From contig JAHKLW010000036.1 in assembly GCA_020854815.1 (NCBI GenBank), forward strand, positions 1 through 55,458: a DNA stretch of 55,458 nucleotides. Reading direction: 5' to 3'. Source of the stretch: Methanofastidiosum sp. (lineage in GTDB: Archaea > Methanobacteriota_B > Thermococci > Methanofastidiosales > Methanofastidiosaceae). How positions within the stretch are numbered: the stretch's first letter is position 1; each line of letters opens with the position of its first letter. The notes under the pieces are model-generated. The model saw nothing but the letters and a program-made list of their open reading frames with translations. It was not told the DNA's origin and made no database searches. Made by a program: the position numbers and the translations under genes. Below, piece after piece: positions 1-8,767 of this stretch.

Positions 1-2
1 AA

Positions 3-533
3 TCCTTCAATTTATCTAACTCAATCAATAGAAAGCAAAAAATAACATTTATAATTGCAATATTCATAACTTGGATAGCAAATTTGATACATCTGTCCAG
101 AATAATTATCTCGCCCGTAGACTTTACTTCAGTTTCTTTTTCCCTAATGGGGGCTGTCTTGCTAATTGGAATAACAAAGTACCAATTGTTGGACATAGTG
201 CCCATAGCTTACCAAAATGTTTTTAAAAATATGAACGATTCTTTTATAGTTTTAAGCAGACTTAATCAAATTGTTGAAATAAACCCTGCCATGGAAAAAA
301 CTCTTGGATTAGAAAGTAGCAAGGTCTGTGGAAAAAAGTTAGAACAGATTTCAGATATGTGGCCTGAACTTAACAAAGAATATCTTAATTTATCTTCTAA
401 AAATCATACCAATAAAACTAATTTAGTTAAAGGAACTAAGATTTTTGAAATGGACCTCTCAAATATATATGATTCTAATAATTTTTTTATTGGATACCTC
501 ATTGCTCTGCATGACATAACTAATCGTAAATAA
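3..533 (+). CDS. Sensor histidine kinase, N-terminal part (runs in from left edge, ends at in-frame stop)
   Basis: The reading frame is open from the window edge, so the true start lies upstream. The visible part holds the last membrane helices of a 7TM histidine-kinase sensor region, including the family-typical junction KYQLLDIVPIAY. A PAS domain follows (NMNDSFIVLSRLNQIVEINPAM to LIALHDITNRK). The frame then meets TAA at 531-533, and the very next codon is ATG in the same frame, opening the catalytic half (534-1217). Family members continue straight through this point (DITxRKxxEDxL), so this is one kinase split by a stop codon. It could be a nonsense mutation, a sequencing error, or two polypeptides made by re-initiation. 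The ligand is unknown. The domain assignment is firm; the functional state is not. Confidence 0.8.
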   Translation, partial: SFNLSNSINRKQKITFIIAIFITWIANLIHLSRIIISPVDFTSVSFSLMGAVLLIGITKYQLLDIVPIAYQNVFKNMNDSFIVLSRLNQIVEINPAMEKTLGLESSKVCGKKLEQISDMWPELNKEYLNLSSKNHTNKTNLVKGTKIFEMDLSNIYDSNNFFIGYLIALHDITNRK

Positions 534-1217
534 ATGGAAGACAAATTAATAAAATCAAATAAACAAATTGAGGATTTAAACGAAACTCTACAGGTAATAA
601 ATAAAATTCTTAGACATGATCTTCTAAATAAATTAGCCGTAATGAAATCTTCACTATGGCTTTATGAGGAAAAAAAAGATAAAGCCTTACTCAGTAAGTT
701 GGATCGTTCTGTTGATGGTGGAATAGAATTAATTGAAAGAATTCGAGAACTTGAATCTTTTGTAATTAATAAGGGAGAATTAACTCCGATGAATATAAGG
801 AAGATAGCTGAAGAAGTTTCTACTAATTTACACATTCCACAAATCAATATAAATGGTGAAGCAACCGCATTAACTGACCAGGCATTATTTTCTGTGTTTG
901 AAAATATTATGAGAAATGCAATTATTCACGGCAAATCAGATAAAATTGATATAGATATCTCTTCTAAGAATAATATATGCGAAATACGAATAAAAGATTA
1001 TGGAAAAGGCATTCCCAATGATATCAAAGATAATGTTTTTGAAGAAGGTTTAAGCTTTGGGGATAGTAAAGGCAGTGGTCTAGGTCTTTACATTGTTAAA
1101 AAAACAATTGATAGATACGGTGGCACAATTTCAGTTGAAGACAATAAACCACAAGGAGCTATTTTTGTAATTACTCTAAACTCTCCGTATTGCAATCTCG
1201 AAAATAATACACTATAA
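534..1217 (+). CDS. Sensor histidine kinase, catalytic part (DHp and ATPase domains)
   Basis: This 227-residue frame continues the PAS-domain ORF ending at 533 without a frame change. It carries a coiled linker, a phospho-acceptor helix with the archaeal-style H-box ILRHDLLNKL, an N-box (ENIMRNAIIHGK), a G1 box (DYGKGIP) and a G2 box (GSGLGLYIVKK). All residues expected for autophosphorylation and ATP binding are present. No Shine-Dalgarno site precedes ATG 534, because the upstream bases are coding, so it would have to be made by re-initiation at the overlapping stop/start or by readthrough. A soluble kinase lacking its sensor half is the alternative. No response regulator lies next to it. 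Confidence 0.85.
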   Translation: MEDKLIKSNKQIEDLNETLQVINKILRHDLLNKLAVMKSSLWLYEEKKDKALLSKLDRSVDGGIELIERIRELESFVINKGELTPMNIRKIAEEVSTNLHIPQININGEATALTDQALFSVFENIMRNAIIHGKSDKIDIDISSKNNICEIRIKDYGKGIPNDIKDNVFEEGLSFGDSKGSGLGLYIVKKTIDRYGGTISVEDNKPQGAIFVITLNSPYCNLENNTL

Positions 1218-1219
1218 CA

Positions 1220-1228
1220 TTTATAAAC
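1220..1228 (+). promoter_or_regulatory. TATA box for the small membrane protein gene
   Basis: TTTATAAAC is centred about 25 nt before ATG 1249, the spacing expected for a leaderless archaeal transcript. A second TATA-like run at 1229-1237 lies too close to the start codon to serve it. Confidence 0.45.
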
Positions 1229-1248
1229 TTATAAATATAATAATAATC

Positions 1249-1488
1249 ATGGAAGATTTTGATCAGATTCCTAAGAAACGACCCAAAGCAACAGGCTGGG
1301 GAAGATTTTTGCCCTTGTTAGTGATAGGTTATATCCTTTTTACTTCATTCATTGGCTCAATCAGGTTACCGTCTACCGGGTCTTCAGACCCCGTATACTC
1401 CTTGTTCTTAAGTTCTAGCATTTTTATCGGCGGAGTCATAGTTGCTGTTATATTGGTATTTTCTTATATGATTTATTCTAGAAAATAA
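1249..1488 (+). CDS. Small two-helix membrane protein, unknown function
   Basis: I do not recognise this 79-residue protein. It has a charged, proline-containing N-terminus (MEDFDQIPKKRPK) and two hydrophobic segments, about residues 21-38 and 53-75, the second ending in a short basic tail (SRK). This suggests a double-pass membrane protein. The TATA box about 25 nt upstream supports ATG 1249 as a leaderless start. It stands alone between a kinase and a UspA-like gene that has its own promoter, so no operon partner suggests its role. Confidence 0.6.
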   Translation: MEDFDQIPKKRPKATGWGRFLPLLVIGYILFTSFIGSIRLPSTGSSDPVYSLFLSSSIFIGGVIVAVILVFSYMIYSRK

Positions 1489-1492
1489 GAAC

Positions 1493-1501
1493 TTATTTAA
1501 A
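1493..1501 (+). promoter_or_regulatory. TATA box for the UspA-like gene
   Basis: TTATTTAAA is centred 24-28 nt before the ATG codons at 1521 and 1525. It overlaps the end of the preceding gene's downstream region and implies a leaderless transcript for the stress-protein/ATPase unit. Confidence 0.55.
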
Positions 1502-1524
1502 GTAATTTTTCTTATTTATTATGA

Positions 1525-2331
1525 ATGTTCAAACGCATCTTTTTAATTGTTGATGTAGGTCTAGAAGTAAGAATAGTGGCAATGTATGCAACTTTAATCT
1601 CAAAATGTTCGAATGCATCTTTATTCTTAGTACCTTATACTGATAACAAGGGAGTTTTAGAAAACATTGACTTCATTAAAAAGATAACAAAAGAAGAAGG
1701 ATTAGAAGCAGAAATCCTAGATATCAAGGGCGACATACTCTACGAGTTAAACAAAATTATTAGAGACAAAGATCTCGATTTAGTTATCACTCCTTTAAAA
1801 AGACAGGAAAATGGTCTATTTTTTATAGGTAGCTTTTCACAAAGATTAATGAAATACGCTTTGTCTTCTGTTATAGGTATTAGGATTGTTAAGGCAAGGC
1901 CATTAAAACAACATAAAAAATTACTAGTTCCGCTTTATGATAAAGATTATTATCCTAAAGAAAGAATTTTTTTAATCGAAGCACTTTCAAAATCATTAGA
2001 TTTAAATGTATCTGTATTGAGATGTATTAAAAATCCTAACGAAAAAATGGATAAAGAAGAGATGCAAAAAGCTTTCACCGAAACTCAAAATTATTATTCG
2101 CCATTTATTAATAAACTTAAAGAAAATGGAATTCATACAGATCTTATAATTCGAGAATGTGAGCATGCAACTGATGGAATACTTGATGAAACAATGGCTT
2201 CAAACTACGATCTCCTTTTTGTTAAAGCTAAAGCTCAGAATACTCTAAAAGAGTTTCTTATGGGAAATGAAGTTGAAGATATACTTAGGAGGACTCCATC
2301 TAACTTATTATTTTGGAGGTCAAGGGAGTAG
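1525..2331 (+). CDS. UspA-like tandem-domain protein
   Basis: The 268 residues form two Rossmann-like halves typical of universal stress proteins. Half one is about 1-130: a hydrophobic first strand (KRIFLIVDVG), then DLDLVITPLKR and a GSFSQRLMKYALSSVIGI stretch resembling the Usp nucleotide-binding turn. Half two is about 131-268 (KKLLVPLYD, then YDLLFVKAKAQN). The glycine-rich ATP-binding motif G-x2-G-x9-G(S/T) is not clearly conserved, so ATP binding is uncertain. Only 7 nt separate it from the P2C ATPase, so the two are probably co-transcribed and the Usp protein may tune ion transport. It is cytosolic, with no signal peptide. The frame at ATG 1521 differs, so 1525 is chosen. Confidence 0.7.
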   Translation: MFKRIFLIVDVGLEVRIVAMYATLISKCSNASLFLVPYTDNKGVLENIDFIKKITKEEGLEAEILDIKGDILYELNKIIRDKDLDLVITPLKRQENGLFFIGSFSQRLMKYALSSVIGIRIVKARPLKQHKKLLVPLYDKDYYPKERIFLIEALSKSLDLNVSVLRCIKNPNEKMDKEEMQKAFTETQNYYSPFINKLKENGIHTDLIIRECEHATDGILDETMASNYDLLFVKAKAQNTLKEFLMGNEVEDILRRTPSNLLFWRSRE

Positions 2332-2338
2332 TGCATAG

Positions 2339-5083
2339 ATGGAGCAAATAAAAGATATTCATGAGCTCTCAGTAGAAGAAGCTATTTTAAATCTTCAATC
2401 GTCTAAAGAAGGACTTTCTAAAGATGAAGTTGAAAAAAGATTTTCTTCATTTGGTCCAAATGAGATTCAGGAAAAAAGGGCTACTCCTTTATACGTTAAA
2501 CTACTGAAACAATTTTTTAATTTCTTTGCTATTTTACTATGGGTTGCGAGCGGTCTTTCATTTTTAGGTGAATATCTGTCACCAGGAGAAGGAAATATTA
2601 ATCTTGGTATCGCATTAGTTGCTGTAATCTTTATAAATGCATTTTTTACTTTTTACCAAGAATATAAGGCCGAAAGAGCGGCCGAAGCTCTAAAAAAACT
2701 ATTGGCACCTTTGGCAGTAGTATTAAGAGAAAATATAGAACAAGAAATACCTTCAAATCAAGTTGTAGTTGGGGACATTATTATTCTATCTGAAGGAGAT
2801 AAAGTTCCATCAGATGCAAGATTAATTGAGCAGTATGAGTTGAAGGTAAATAATGCACCTTTAACGGGTGAATCAAAATCTCTAAAGCGAAGTGTAGATC
2901 CTTTTAGCGGAAATATACTGGATTCGCAAAATGTAGTATTCTCTGGAACTACTGTAGTTTCAGGCTCTGGGAAAGCTATCGTTTTTGCCACAGGAATGGG
3001 AACAGAATTTGGAAAAATAGCTGGCCTTACCCAGGAAATAAACGAAGATCCGACACCTTTACAAAAAGAGATATCCTATTTTATTAAATACATTTCGATA
3101 ATTGCCATCTTTCTTGGAATAACATTCTTTTTAATAGGGTGGTCTTTAGGAAACACCTTCACTGCAAATTTTATTTTTGGAATAGGAATAATTGTTGCAA
3201 ATGTTCCAGAAGGCCTTCTCCCAACTGTCACATTGACTCTATCGATTGCAGCCCAGAAAATGGCTAAGAAAAATGCTTTAATAAAGAGTCTAAACTCTGT
3301 TGAAACTCTCGGATCTACAACTGTGATATGTACGGATAAAACTGGAACTCTCACACAAAATGAGATGACTGTTAAGAAGATATTTGTCAATGGTAAAGAG
3401 TATGATGTTTCTGGAGTTGGGTATAAACCTGAAGGAAAACTTCAGATGGGGGAAAAAGATTTAGATGAAAAAGAGATTGAACCTATAATCCCTTTTCTAA
3501 AAACTTCCTTCTTTTGTAACAATTCAAAATTAACTTTTGAGGAAGACAAGTATTCTATAATTGGGGACCCAACAGAAGGTGCACTTTTAGTTTTAGCAAA
3601 AAAAATTATAGATACAGATACAAGTTGCCAATTTGAGGAAAGAATCTTTGAAATACCCTTTACCTCGGATAGAAAAATGATGAGTACAATATACAAAGGA
3701 AAAACAACTGTCGCTTATGTTAAAGGATCGCCGGAGTCAGTCATATCGTTGTCAAATAAGATATTAATAAATGGAAAAGAAATTGATTTAACTTCGGATG
3801 GCAAACAGAACCTCCAAGAAAAAGCAGAAAATTTTCAAAAGAATGCTTTGAGGACTTTGGCACTTGCATATAGACTTGTAGATGAAAAAGAAAAATATAC
3901 TGCAGAGAATGTCGAAAAAGACCTTGTATTTATAGGATTAGTTGGGATGATAGACCCTCCCAGATTAGGGGTTAAAGAGGCAGTTAATAAATGCAAGGGT
4001 GCAGGAATCAAGGTCGTAATGATAACGGGTGACAATAAACTTACGGCTGAAGCTATTGGAAGGGGCGTAGGTATAATTGAAAGTGACACTCCTACAGTAG
4101 TAGAAGGAACAGATGTCAATAATATGGGACTAGAAGATCTGAAAAATATATTAAAGAATCAAGAAATTATTTTTGCGCGGGCATCCCCAAAAAATAAACT
4201 TGATATAGTAATGGCTTTAAAACAGATGGGAGAAGTTGTAGCAGTCACAGGCGACGGCGTAAATGATGCACCCGCCTTAAAAGAGGCCGATATAGGGATA
4301 TCAATGGGGAGTGGGACGGATGTGGCAAAAGAAGCTGCTGATGTTATACTAATAGATGACAATTTTAAGAGTATAGTGGAAGCGGTACTTGAAGGCAGAG
4401 CTGTTTATGATAATATTAAGAAGTTTATTTCTTATATACTAGTTAGTAATGTACCTGAGATAGTTCCTTTTATAGTATATGTTTTGTTTAGAGTTCCCCT
4501 TCCTCTAACAGTTATTCAAATATTGGCAATAGATTTAGGTACGGATATGCTTCCTGCAATTGCACTTGGAACAGAGCCTGCTGAAATAGATGTGATGGAA
4601 AGGCCACCTCGTTCTAGAAAAGACAGACTTCTAACTATACCTCTTATAATAAAATCATATGGACTTATAGGGCCAATCGAAGCTGCTGCAGGATTGTATG
4701 GGTTCTGGTGGGTATTAAAACAAGGTGGCTGGATTTTGGGAACGCAGTTAGCATTCACAGATCCACTTTATCTTAAAGCTACAACGATGTGTCTCGTCGC
4801 CATAATAGTGTGTCAAATTGTGAATGTTATTGGTTGCAGAAGCCTTAGAAATTCTATATTCAAAATGGGCTTTTTTAAAAATAAATACATATTTTTGGGG
4901 ATAATTAGTGAGATAATTTTAATTATCGCTTTCACTAACCTTCAAGTCTTTAAGACTTTTCTTGGAACTGCTTCAATAGAACCCGAATTAATTTTGCTGA
5001 TTTTACCTTTTGCATTATTGATATTCGTCGTAGATGAATTAAGAAAATACCTGATGCCGAAGCTAGGATTTAATGAAATATAA
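2339..5083 (+). CDS. P2C-type cation ATPase (Na+/K+-ATPase alpha-like)
   Basis: This 914-residue P-type ATPase has the cation-transporter N-terminal domain, the A-domain TGES motif (PLTGESKS), phosphorylation motif CTDKTGTLT with Asp333, nucleotide-binding KGSPE, hinge GDGVNDAPAL and about ten membrane helices. Its ion-site helices match Na+,K+-ATPase rather than Ca2+ or plasma-membrane H+ pumps. M4 has NVPEGLLPTVT (Glu291). M5 has SNVPEIVPF (Glu707). M6 has AIDLGTDMLPAIALGTEPAE (Asp732 and Asp736), followed by DVMERPPR. It therefore probably exports Na+ and may import K+ or H+ at the plasma membrane. No beta subunit gene is visible. It follows a UspA-like gene and ends at a hairpin (5095-5111). 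Substrate assignment is by homology. Confidence 0.9.
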   Translation: MEQIKDIHELSVEEAILNLQSSKEGLSKDEVEKRFSSFGPNEIQEKRATPLYVKLLKQFFNFFAILLWVASGLSFLGEYLSPGEGNINLGIALVAVIFINAFFTFYQEYKAERAAEALKKLLAPLAVVLRENIEQEIPSNQVVVGDIIILSEGDKVPSDARLIEQYELKVNNAPLTGESKSLKRSVDPFSGNILDSQNVVFSGTTVVSGSGKAIVFATGMGTEFGKIAGLTQEINEDPTPLQKEISYFIKYISIIAIFLGITFFLIGWSLGNTFTANFIFGIGIIVANVPEGLLPTVTLTLSIAAQKMAKKNALIKSLNSVETLGSTTVICTDKTGTLTQNEMTVKKIFVNGKEYDVSGVGYKPEGKLQMGEKDLDEKEIEPIIPFLKTSFFCNNSKLTFEEDKYSIIGDPTEGALLVLAKKIIDTDTSCQFEERIFEIPFTSDRKMMSTIYKGKTTVAYVKGSPESVISLSNKILINGKEIDLTSDGKQNLQEKAENFQKNALRTLALAYRLVDEKEKYTAENVEKDLVFIGLVGMIDPPRLGVKEAVNKCKGAGIKVVMITGDNKLTAEAIGRGVGIIESDTPTVVEGTDVNNMGLEDLKNILKNQEIIFARASPKNKLDIVMALKQMGEVVAVTGDGVNDAPALKEADIGISMGSGTDVAKEAADVILIDDNFKSIVEAVLEGRAVYDNIKKFISYILVSNVPEIVPFIVYVLFRVPLPLTVIQILAIDLGTDMLPAIALGTEPAEIDVMERPPRSRKDRLLTIPLIIKSYGLIGPIEAAAGLYGFWWVLKQGGWILGTQLAFTDPLYLKATTMCLVAIIVCQIVNVIGCRSLRNSIFKMGFFKNKYIFLGIISEIILIIAFTNLQVFKTFLGTASIEPELILLILPFALLIFVVDELRKYLMPKLGFNEI

Positions 5084-5094
5084 TTTTTAATTAT

Positions 5095-5111
5095 TTGTCA
5101 TTTTTTGACAA
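5095..5111 (+). terminator. Hairpin after the P2C ATPase
   Basis: TTGTCA, a T5 loop and TGACAA form a six-pair stem, with weaker AT pairing extending on both sides. It sits 12 nt after the ATPase stop codon in a T-rich stretch, which would suit a transcription end. It could also be a chance AT-rich palindrome. Confidence 0.35.
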
Positions 5112-5158
5112 TTAATAATTTAAACTGCCCCACATCTTTCTTTAAATAAGGAGATTTA

Positions 5159-6055
5159 GTGAAGCAAACTTTCAAATCTTATAGTGATCTAACAAGGGCT
5201 CATTTCATGTTTGCATGGCCTTTGATATTTTGCTCCGGTTTATTTTTAGCTTTATATAACTACGGAGGATTTTCCTGGGCTTTAGTAATTAAAGCCGCAC
5301 TTATAGGCCTATTTGGATTTGAAGGTGGAATGATACTAAATGACTATATTGATAGAGATATTGACAAAAGCGATGTAGAATACGATAAACTAACTTTCTA
5401 TTGGAGGCCCTATAAAAGTAGGCCTTTGCCTTTTGGAGAAATATCTCCAAAAAATGCATTAAGACTATTCTTATTATTTATTATTATTACTATCTCCTTA
5501 ATCCTTACCCTACCCTTTCCCAACTCTCTTTATGTCATGTTAATTTATTTTTACTGTTATTTTATGGAATACTTTTATCAAATCAAAAAAAGGAATCAGA
5601 AGTTCCCGTTTGCACAGCTTCTTGGCAGAACTGATTTTGCCATATTTCCAGTTGCAGGGTATTTATGCGTTGGAGCTCCGGACAAAGTAGCATTGTTATT
5701 TTTTCTTTTCTTTTATCCACTTGCGTTATCTCATCTAGGCTTAAACGATCTAATTGATATTAAAAATGATATTGCCCGAAAGATGAATACAATAACAGTT
5801 CTTTATGGTATCAAAGGAACTGTAAGATGGATTGGATTATTCAATTTAATCCATTTTTTAGCAGCAATTTTGTTTCTCTCAATTCTTCCTCGATTTACTT
5901 TTTATGGATTCTTAATACCGTTTGCACTATTATTTGTTGGAATCTATTTATTAGTAAAAGATCCAAGTCCCGATAAGAGTCTTAAAATCCTTCCTTTATA
6001 CCATATATCAATGTTAGTATACTCCATTTCTATAATTATAGGCACAACAATATAA
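5159..6055 (+). CDS. UbiA-family membrane prenyltransferase (first of two)
   Basis: A 298-residue integral membrane protein with about eight or nine helices. It has both Asp-rich Mg2+-diphosphate motifs of the UbiA superfamily: NDYIDRDIDKSD at residues 61-72 and NDLIDIKND at 196-204. The family attaches prenyl chains to aromatic or lipid acceptors (quinone, heme O or archaeal lipid synthesis). The acceptor cannot be told from sequence. Translation starts at GTG 5159, with an AAGGAG Shine-Dalgarno site at 5147-5152. A second UbiA-family gene follows 41 nt downstream. The sequence is very AT-rich. The family call is firm; the specific reaction is unassigned. Confidence 0.85.
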   Translation: MKQTFKSYSDLTRAHFMFAWPLIFCSGLFLALYNYGGFSWALVIKAALIGLFGFEGGMILNDYIDRDIDKSDVEYDKLTFYWRPYKSRPLPFGEISPKNALRLFLLFIIITISLILTLPFPNSLYVMLIYFYCYFMEYFYQIKKRNQKFPFAQLLGRTDFAIFPVAGYLCVGAPDKVALLFFLFFYPLALSHLGLNDLIDIKNDIARKMNTITVLYGIKGTVRWIGLFNLIHFLAAILFLSILPRFTFYGFLIPFALLFVGIYLLVKDPSPDKSLKILPLYHISMLVYSISIIIGTTI

Positions 6056-6096
6056 CAAATAATAAAAGGAGAATCGTAATACTTATATAGGATTTG

Positions 6097-7011
6097 ATGA
6101 TATCAAAGACAAAAATTAGTTCTTGGATTAAAATAATGCGATTGGAATTCTATTCCATGCCATTTGTCGCTTATTCTTTAGGGGCTTTGATTTCATATAA
6201 GTTAAAATTTTTATTTTATCCGACAAATTATCTTATTGGATATTTTATTATATTTTTAATTGAATTAGCAACTGTTCTAATAAATGAATATTATGATTTT
6301 GAAGGAGATAAACTCAATAAAAACTTTGGTAGATTAACTGGCGGTTCAAGAATTTTAGTTGAAAATAAAATTTCAATCAACGAGATTAAGTTAGCTTTGA
6401 TTTTTGTAACTTTATCATTTTTGATAGCTTCTCTTTACTTATTAAAAATAACTTTATTTTCTAATCAAGTATTATTTTTATTAATTTTGGGTTTTGTACT
6501 TGGCATTTCTTATACTGCCCCTCCAATAAAATTGTCCTATAGGGGTTTAGGAGAAGTTAACGTTGCACTAATACATGGATTTTATGTTATTATTTGCGGT
6601 TACGTTTTTCAAGGGGGGGTACTTGATACTAAAATTATTTGGATTATCTCTATACCCATTTTCTTTTCGTCATTGGCAGGTGTTGCTTTAGCGGGTATTC
6701 CAGATTTAGAATCCGATAGATTAGTTTCAAAGAAAACTTTGATATCGATACTTGGATATAAAAATAACTTAATTTTTTCTCTGTGTTGTGTTATTATTAC
6801 TGGAATTCTTAGCATTTATTTGAAATTTTACTTAGTTTCTGCGAAATATAGTTATCTTTATTATTTCATTACTTTTTATTCAATAATTTTATCAGCTATT
6901 ATAATAAATTCAATTAATAAATTTGATTTTAAAATTGACACATTGATTATGAAAATAATGATTTTAATTGCTTTTTCTGTATTTGTGCCTTTATTTATTT
7001 TTTTGACATAA
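6097..7011 (+). CDS. UbiA-family prenyltransferase, MenA-like (second of two)
   Basis: A membrane protein of about 304 residues with the diphosphate-binding motif NEYYDFEGDKLNK near residue 63, followed by RLTGGSRIL. It also has a conserved loop (YTAPPIKLSYRGLGE) seen in MenA-type 1,4-dihydroxy-2-naphthoate prenyltransferases. The second Asp motif is IPDLESDRLVSKK. Quinone-like prenylation is a reasonable guess, but no other quinone genes lie in the window. ATG 6097 is preferred over TTG 6094. The gene is among the most AT-rich here. It is distinct in sequence from its upstream UbiA neighbour, so this is not a recent duplication. Confidence 0.8.
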   Translation: MISKTKISSWIKIMRLEFYSMPFVAYSLGALISYKLKFLFYPTNYLIGYFIIFLIELATVLINEYYDFEGDKLNKNFGRLTGGSRILVENKISINEIKLALIFVTLSFLIASLYLLKITLFSNQVLFLLILGFVLGISYTAPPIKLSYRGLGEVNVALIHGFYVIICGYVFQGGVLDTKIIWIISIPIFFSSLAGVALAGIPDLESDRLVSKKTLISILGYKNNLIFSLCCVIITGILSIYLKFYLVSAKYSYLYYFITFYSIILSAIIINSINKFDFKIDTLIMKIMILIAFSVFVPLFIFLT

Positions 7012-7108
7012 GTTTAGATTTTGCCAGAATAATTGGGAAACTGTTATAAAAGAAAATGAATAAAATCTTTATTCTGAAGGTGAGTGTACGGGTATAATTC
7101 AAAGGATT

Positions 7109-7231
7109 TTGATAGAATATCTTGAAATTATCACAATAACTCTTATATTCCTGGCCTTTTTTGTTTTTTTGTCATATTTAAAAATGAAGTTTGAAGAGAA
7201 AAAGAAAGCAATGCATCGATATTCCGATTAG
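7109..7231 (+). CDS. Possible 40-residue single-helix membrane peptide upstream of trkH
   Basis: A short frame beginning TTG 7109, with AAGG at 7102-7105 before it, encodes one strongly hydrophobic segment (IITITLIFLAFFVFLSYL) followed by a basic tail (KMKFEEKKK). It ends 22 nt before the likely trkH start. It may be a small co-expressed membrane subunit or a chance hydrophobic ORF in AT-rich DNA. The rest of 7012-7253 shows no other gene. Confidence 0.2.
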   Translation: MIEYLEIITITLIFLAFFVFLSYLKMKFEEKKKAMHRYSD

Positions 7232-7253
7232 ACGATTTAAATTCGTGGTGCAT

Positions 7254-8693
7254 ATGAGATTTGGGCCAGTTTTCCATGTGGTTGGTTACATCCTTCAGCT
7301 TATTGGAGTTGCAATGCTTCTCCCAATCCCGTGGGGGCTTTACTACCATGAAGAAGAAACCTATCTATTTGTTATATGCGCAATTATTACATTTGCCACT
7401 GGGCTAGCCTTGAACAAATTATTAAAAGAAGAGAATGATAAACTCCGGGTCGTTGAAGGGATAGGGATAGTCTCGTTTGGCTGGATAATAACGTCTGTAT
7501 TCGGAGCACTGCCTTTTTATCTTTCTGGAAATTTTAGCTTTGTAGATTCATTTTTTGAGATCATATCTGGTTTCACTACAACAGGGGCGTCCATTATAAA
7601 TGATGTAGAAGCGCTTCCCCACTGCATACTGTTCTGGAGATCGCTAAGCCACTGGATTGGAGGAATGGGGATTATATTTTTAGCCTTCATACTGCTTCCC
7701 GCTCTCTCTGTCGGCGGAAGGGAACTTATATCTCCAGAATCCTCAGTGACCCAACTTGAGAAAATAAAGCCAAGGTTAAGGGACGTTGCAAAGAGCCTGT
7801 ATGGGATCTATCTTCTTTTTACGGGGGCGCAGATCATCCTGCTTTTGTTTGGCGGAATGAATATTTTTGACTCGATGTGTCACACCTTTGGAACAATTGC
7901 GACAGGTGGATTCTCAACAAAAAATACTAGCATCGCCTACTATAACAGCCCGTATATTGAAGGTGTGATAGTGCTGTTCATGTTCCTAGGGGCCACAAGT
8001 TTCACATTGCACTATAACGCCTTCAGGAGAAAGTTTGATTATTTCAAAGACGAAGAGTTTATTTTCTATGTGGGTATATTGGCATTTTCTATTCTTTTCA
8101 TGACTTTAGATATTAGAACGCATATCTATGATTCATTGAGCCAATCCTTTAGATATGCCACTTTTCAGGTTATGAGCATATCCACAACAACTGGTTTTGC
8201 AACTGCTGATTTCAATTTATACCCAGACTTCTCCCGATTAATATTAGTTCTTCTCATGATCATGGGGGGATGCGCCGGTTCTACTGCGGGGGCAATAAAG
8301 ATAATGAGGATAACAATCCTAACAAAAGCAGGTGTGAGAGAGCTCAAGAAAATTATCCACCCTCATGCTGTAATGCCTATTAACTTCAGGGGAAAAGTTA
8401 TACCTCAGGAGACCTTGGTGAATATTGGAACATTCTTTGCTTCTTATCTGGCCGTTTATGTCGTATCATGCCTTATAATGACGGGGCTTGGAGTGGATAT
8501 GATAACGTCGCTATCTGCCGTTGCTGCTACCATGGGTGGTGTGGGGCCTGGACTTGGTCTTGTCGGACCTGCAACGACTTACTATGTTTTAGGCCCGGGA
8601 GCCAAAATATTGCTTTCATTTTGCATGCTCGTAGGCAGGCTTGAAATATTTACTTTGCTAGTTTTGCTCTCGCCGGCATACTGGAAAGAATGA
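7254..8693 (+). CDS. trkH: TrkH/KtrB-type potassium uptake channel subunit
   Basis: This is the K+-translocating subunit of Trk/Ktr systems, about 479 residues with four M1-P-M2 repeats. The four selectivity-filter loops are visible: SGFTTTGAS, ATGGFSTKN, TTTGFATAD and GGVGPGLG, each with its filter glycine. The frame is open back to 7191. ATG 7254, preceded by GGTG at 7247-7250, gives the family-typical start (MRFGPVFHVVGYIL), so it is preferred. No TrkA/KtrA regulator is present in the window. G+C is visibly higher than in the preceding UbiA gene, hinting at a different history. With the flanking P-type ATPases it forms a monovalent-cation island. Confidence 0.92.
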   Translation: MRFGPVFHVVGYILQLIGVAMLLPIPWGLYYHEEETYLFVICAIITFATGLALNKLLKEENDKLRVVEGIGIVSFGWIITSVFGALPFYLSGNFSFVDSFFEIISGFTTTGASIINDVEALPHCILFWRSLSHWIGGMGIIFLAFILLPALSVGGRELISPESSVTQLEKIKPRLRDVAKSLYGIYLLFTGAQIILLLFGGMNIFDSMCHTFGTIATGGFSTKNTSIAYYNSPYIEGVIVLFMFLGATSFTLHYNAFRRKFDYFKDEEFIFYVGILAFSILFMTLDIRTHIYDSLSQSFRYATFQVMSISTTTGFATADFNLYPDFSRLILVLLMIMGGCAGSTAGAIKIMRITILTKAGVRELKKIIHPHAVMPINFRGKVIPQETLVNIGTFFASYLAVYVVSCLIMTGLGVDMITSLSAVAATMGGVGPGLGLVGPATTYYVLGPGAKILLSFCMLVGRLEIFTLLVLLSPAYWKE

Positions 8694-8728
8694 GAAAAGA
8701 ATTAATTCAAAGGCTGTATTAAGTTAAA

Positions 8729-8739
8729 CTTAAATAATA
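8729..8739 (+). promoter_or_regulatory. TATA-like box for the second P-type ATPase
   Basis: ACTTAAATAAT lies about 34 nt before ATG 8768, predicting a transcription start near 8760 and a very short 5' untranslated region. Confidence 0.4.
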
Positions 8740-8767
8740 TCTCCTATAACTAGCTATAGTTGAAAAA

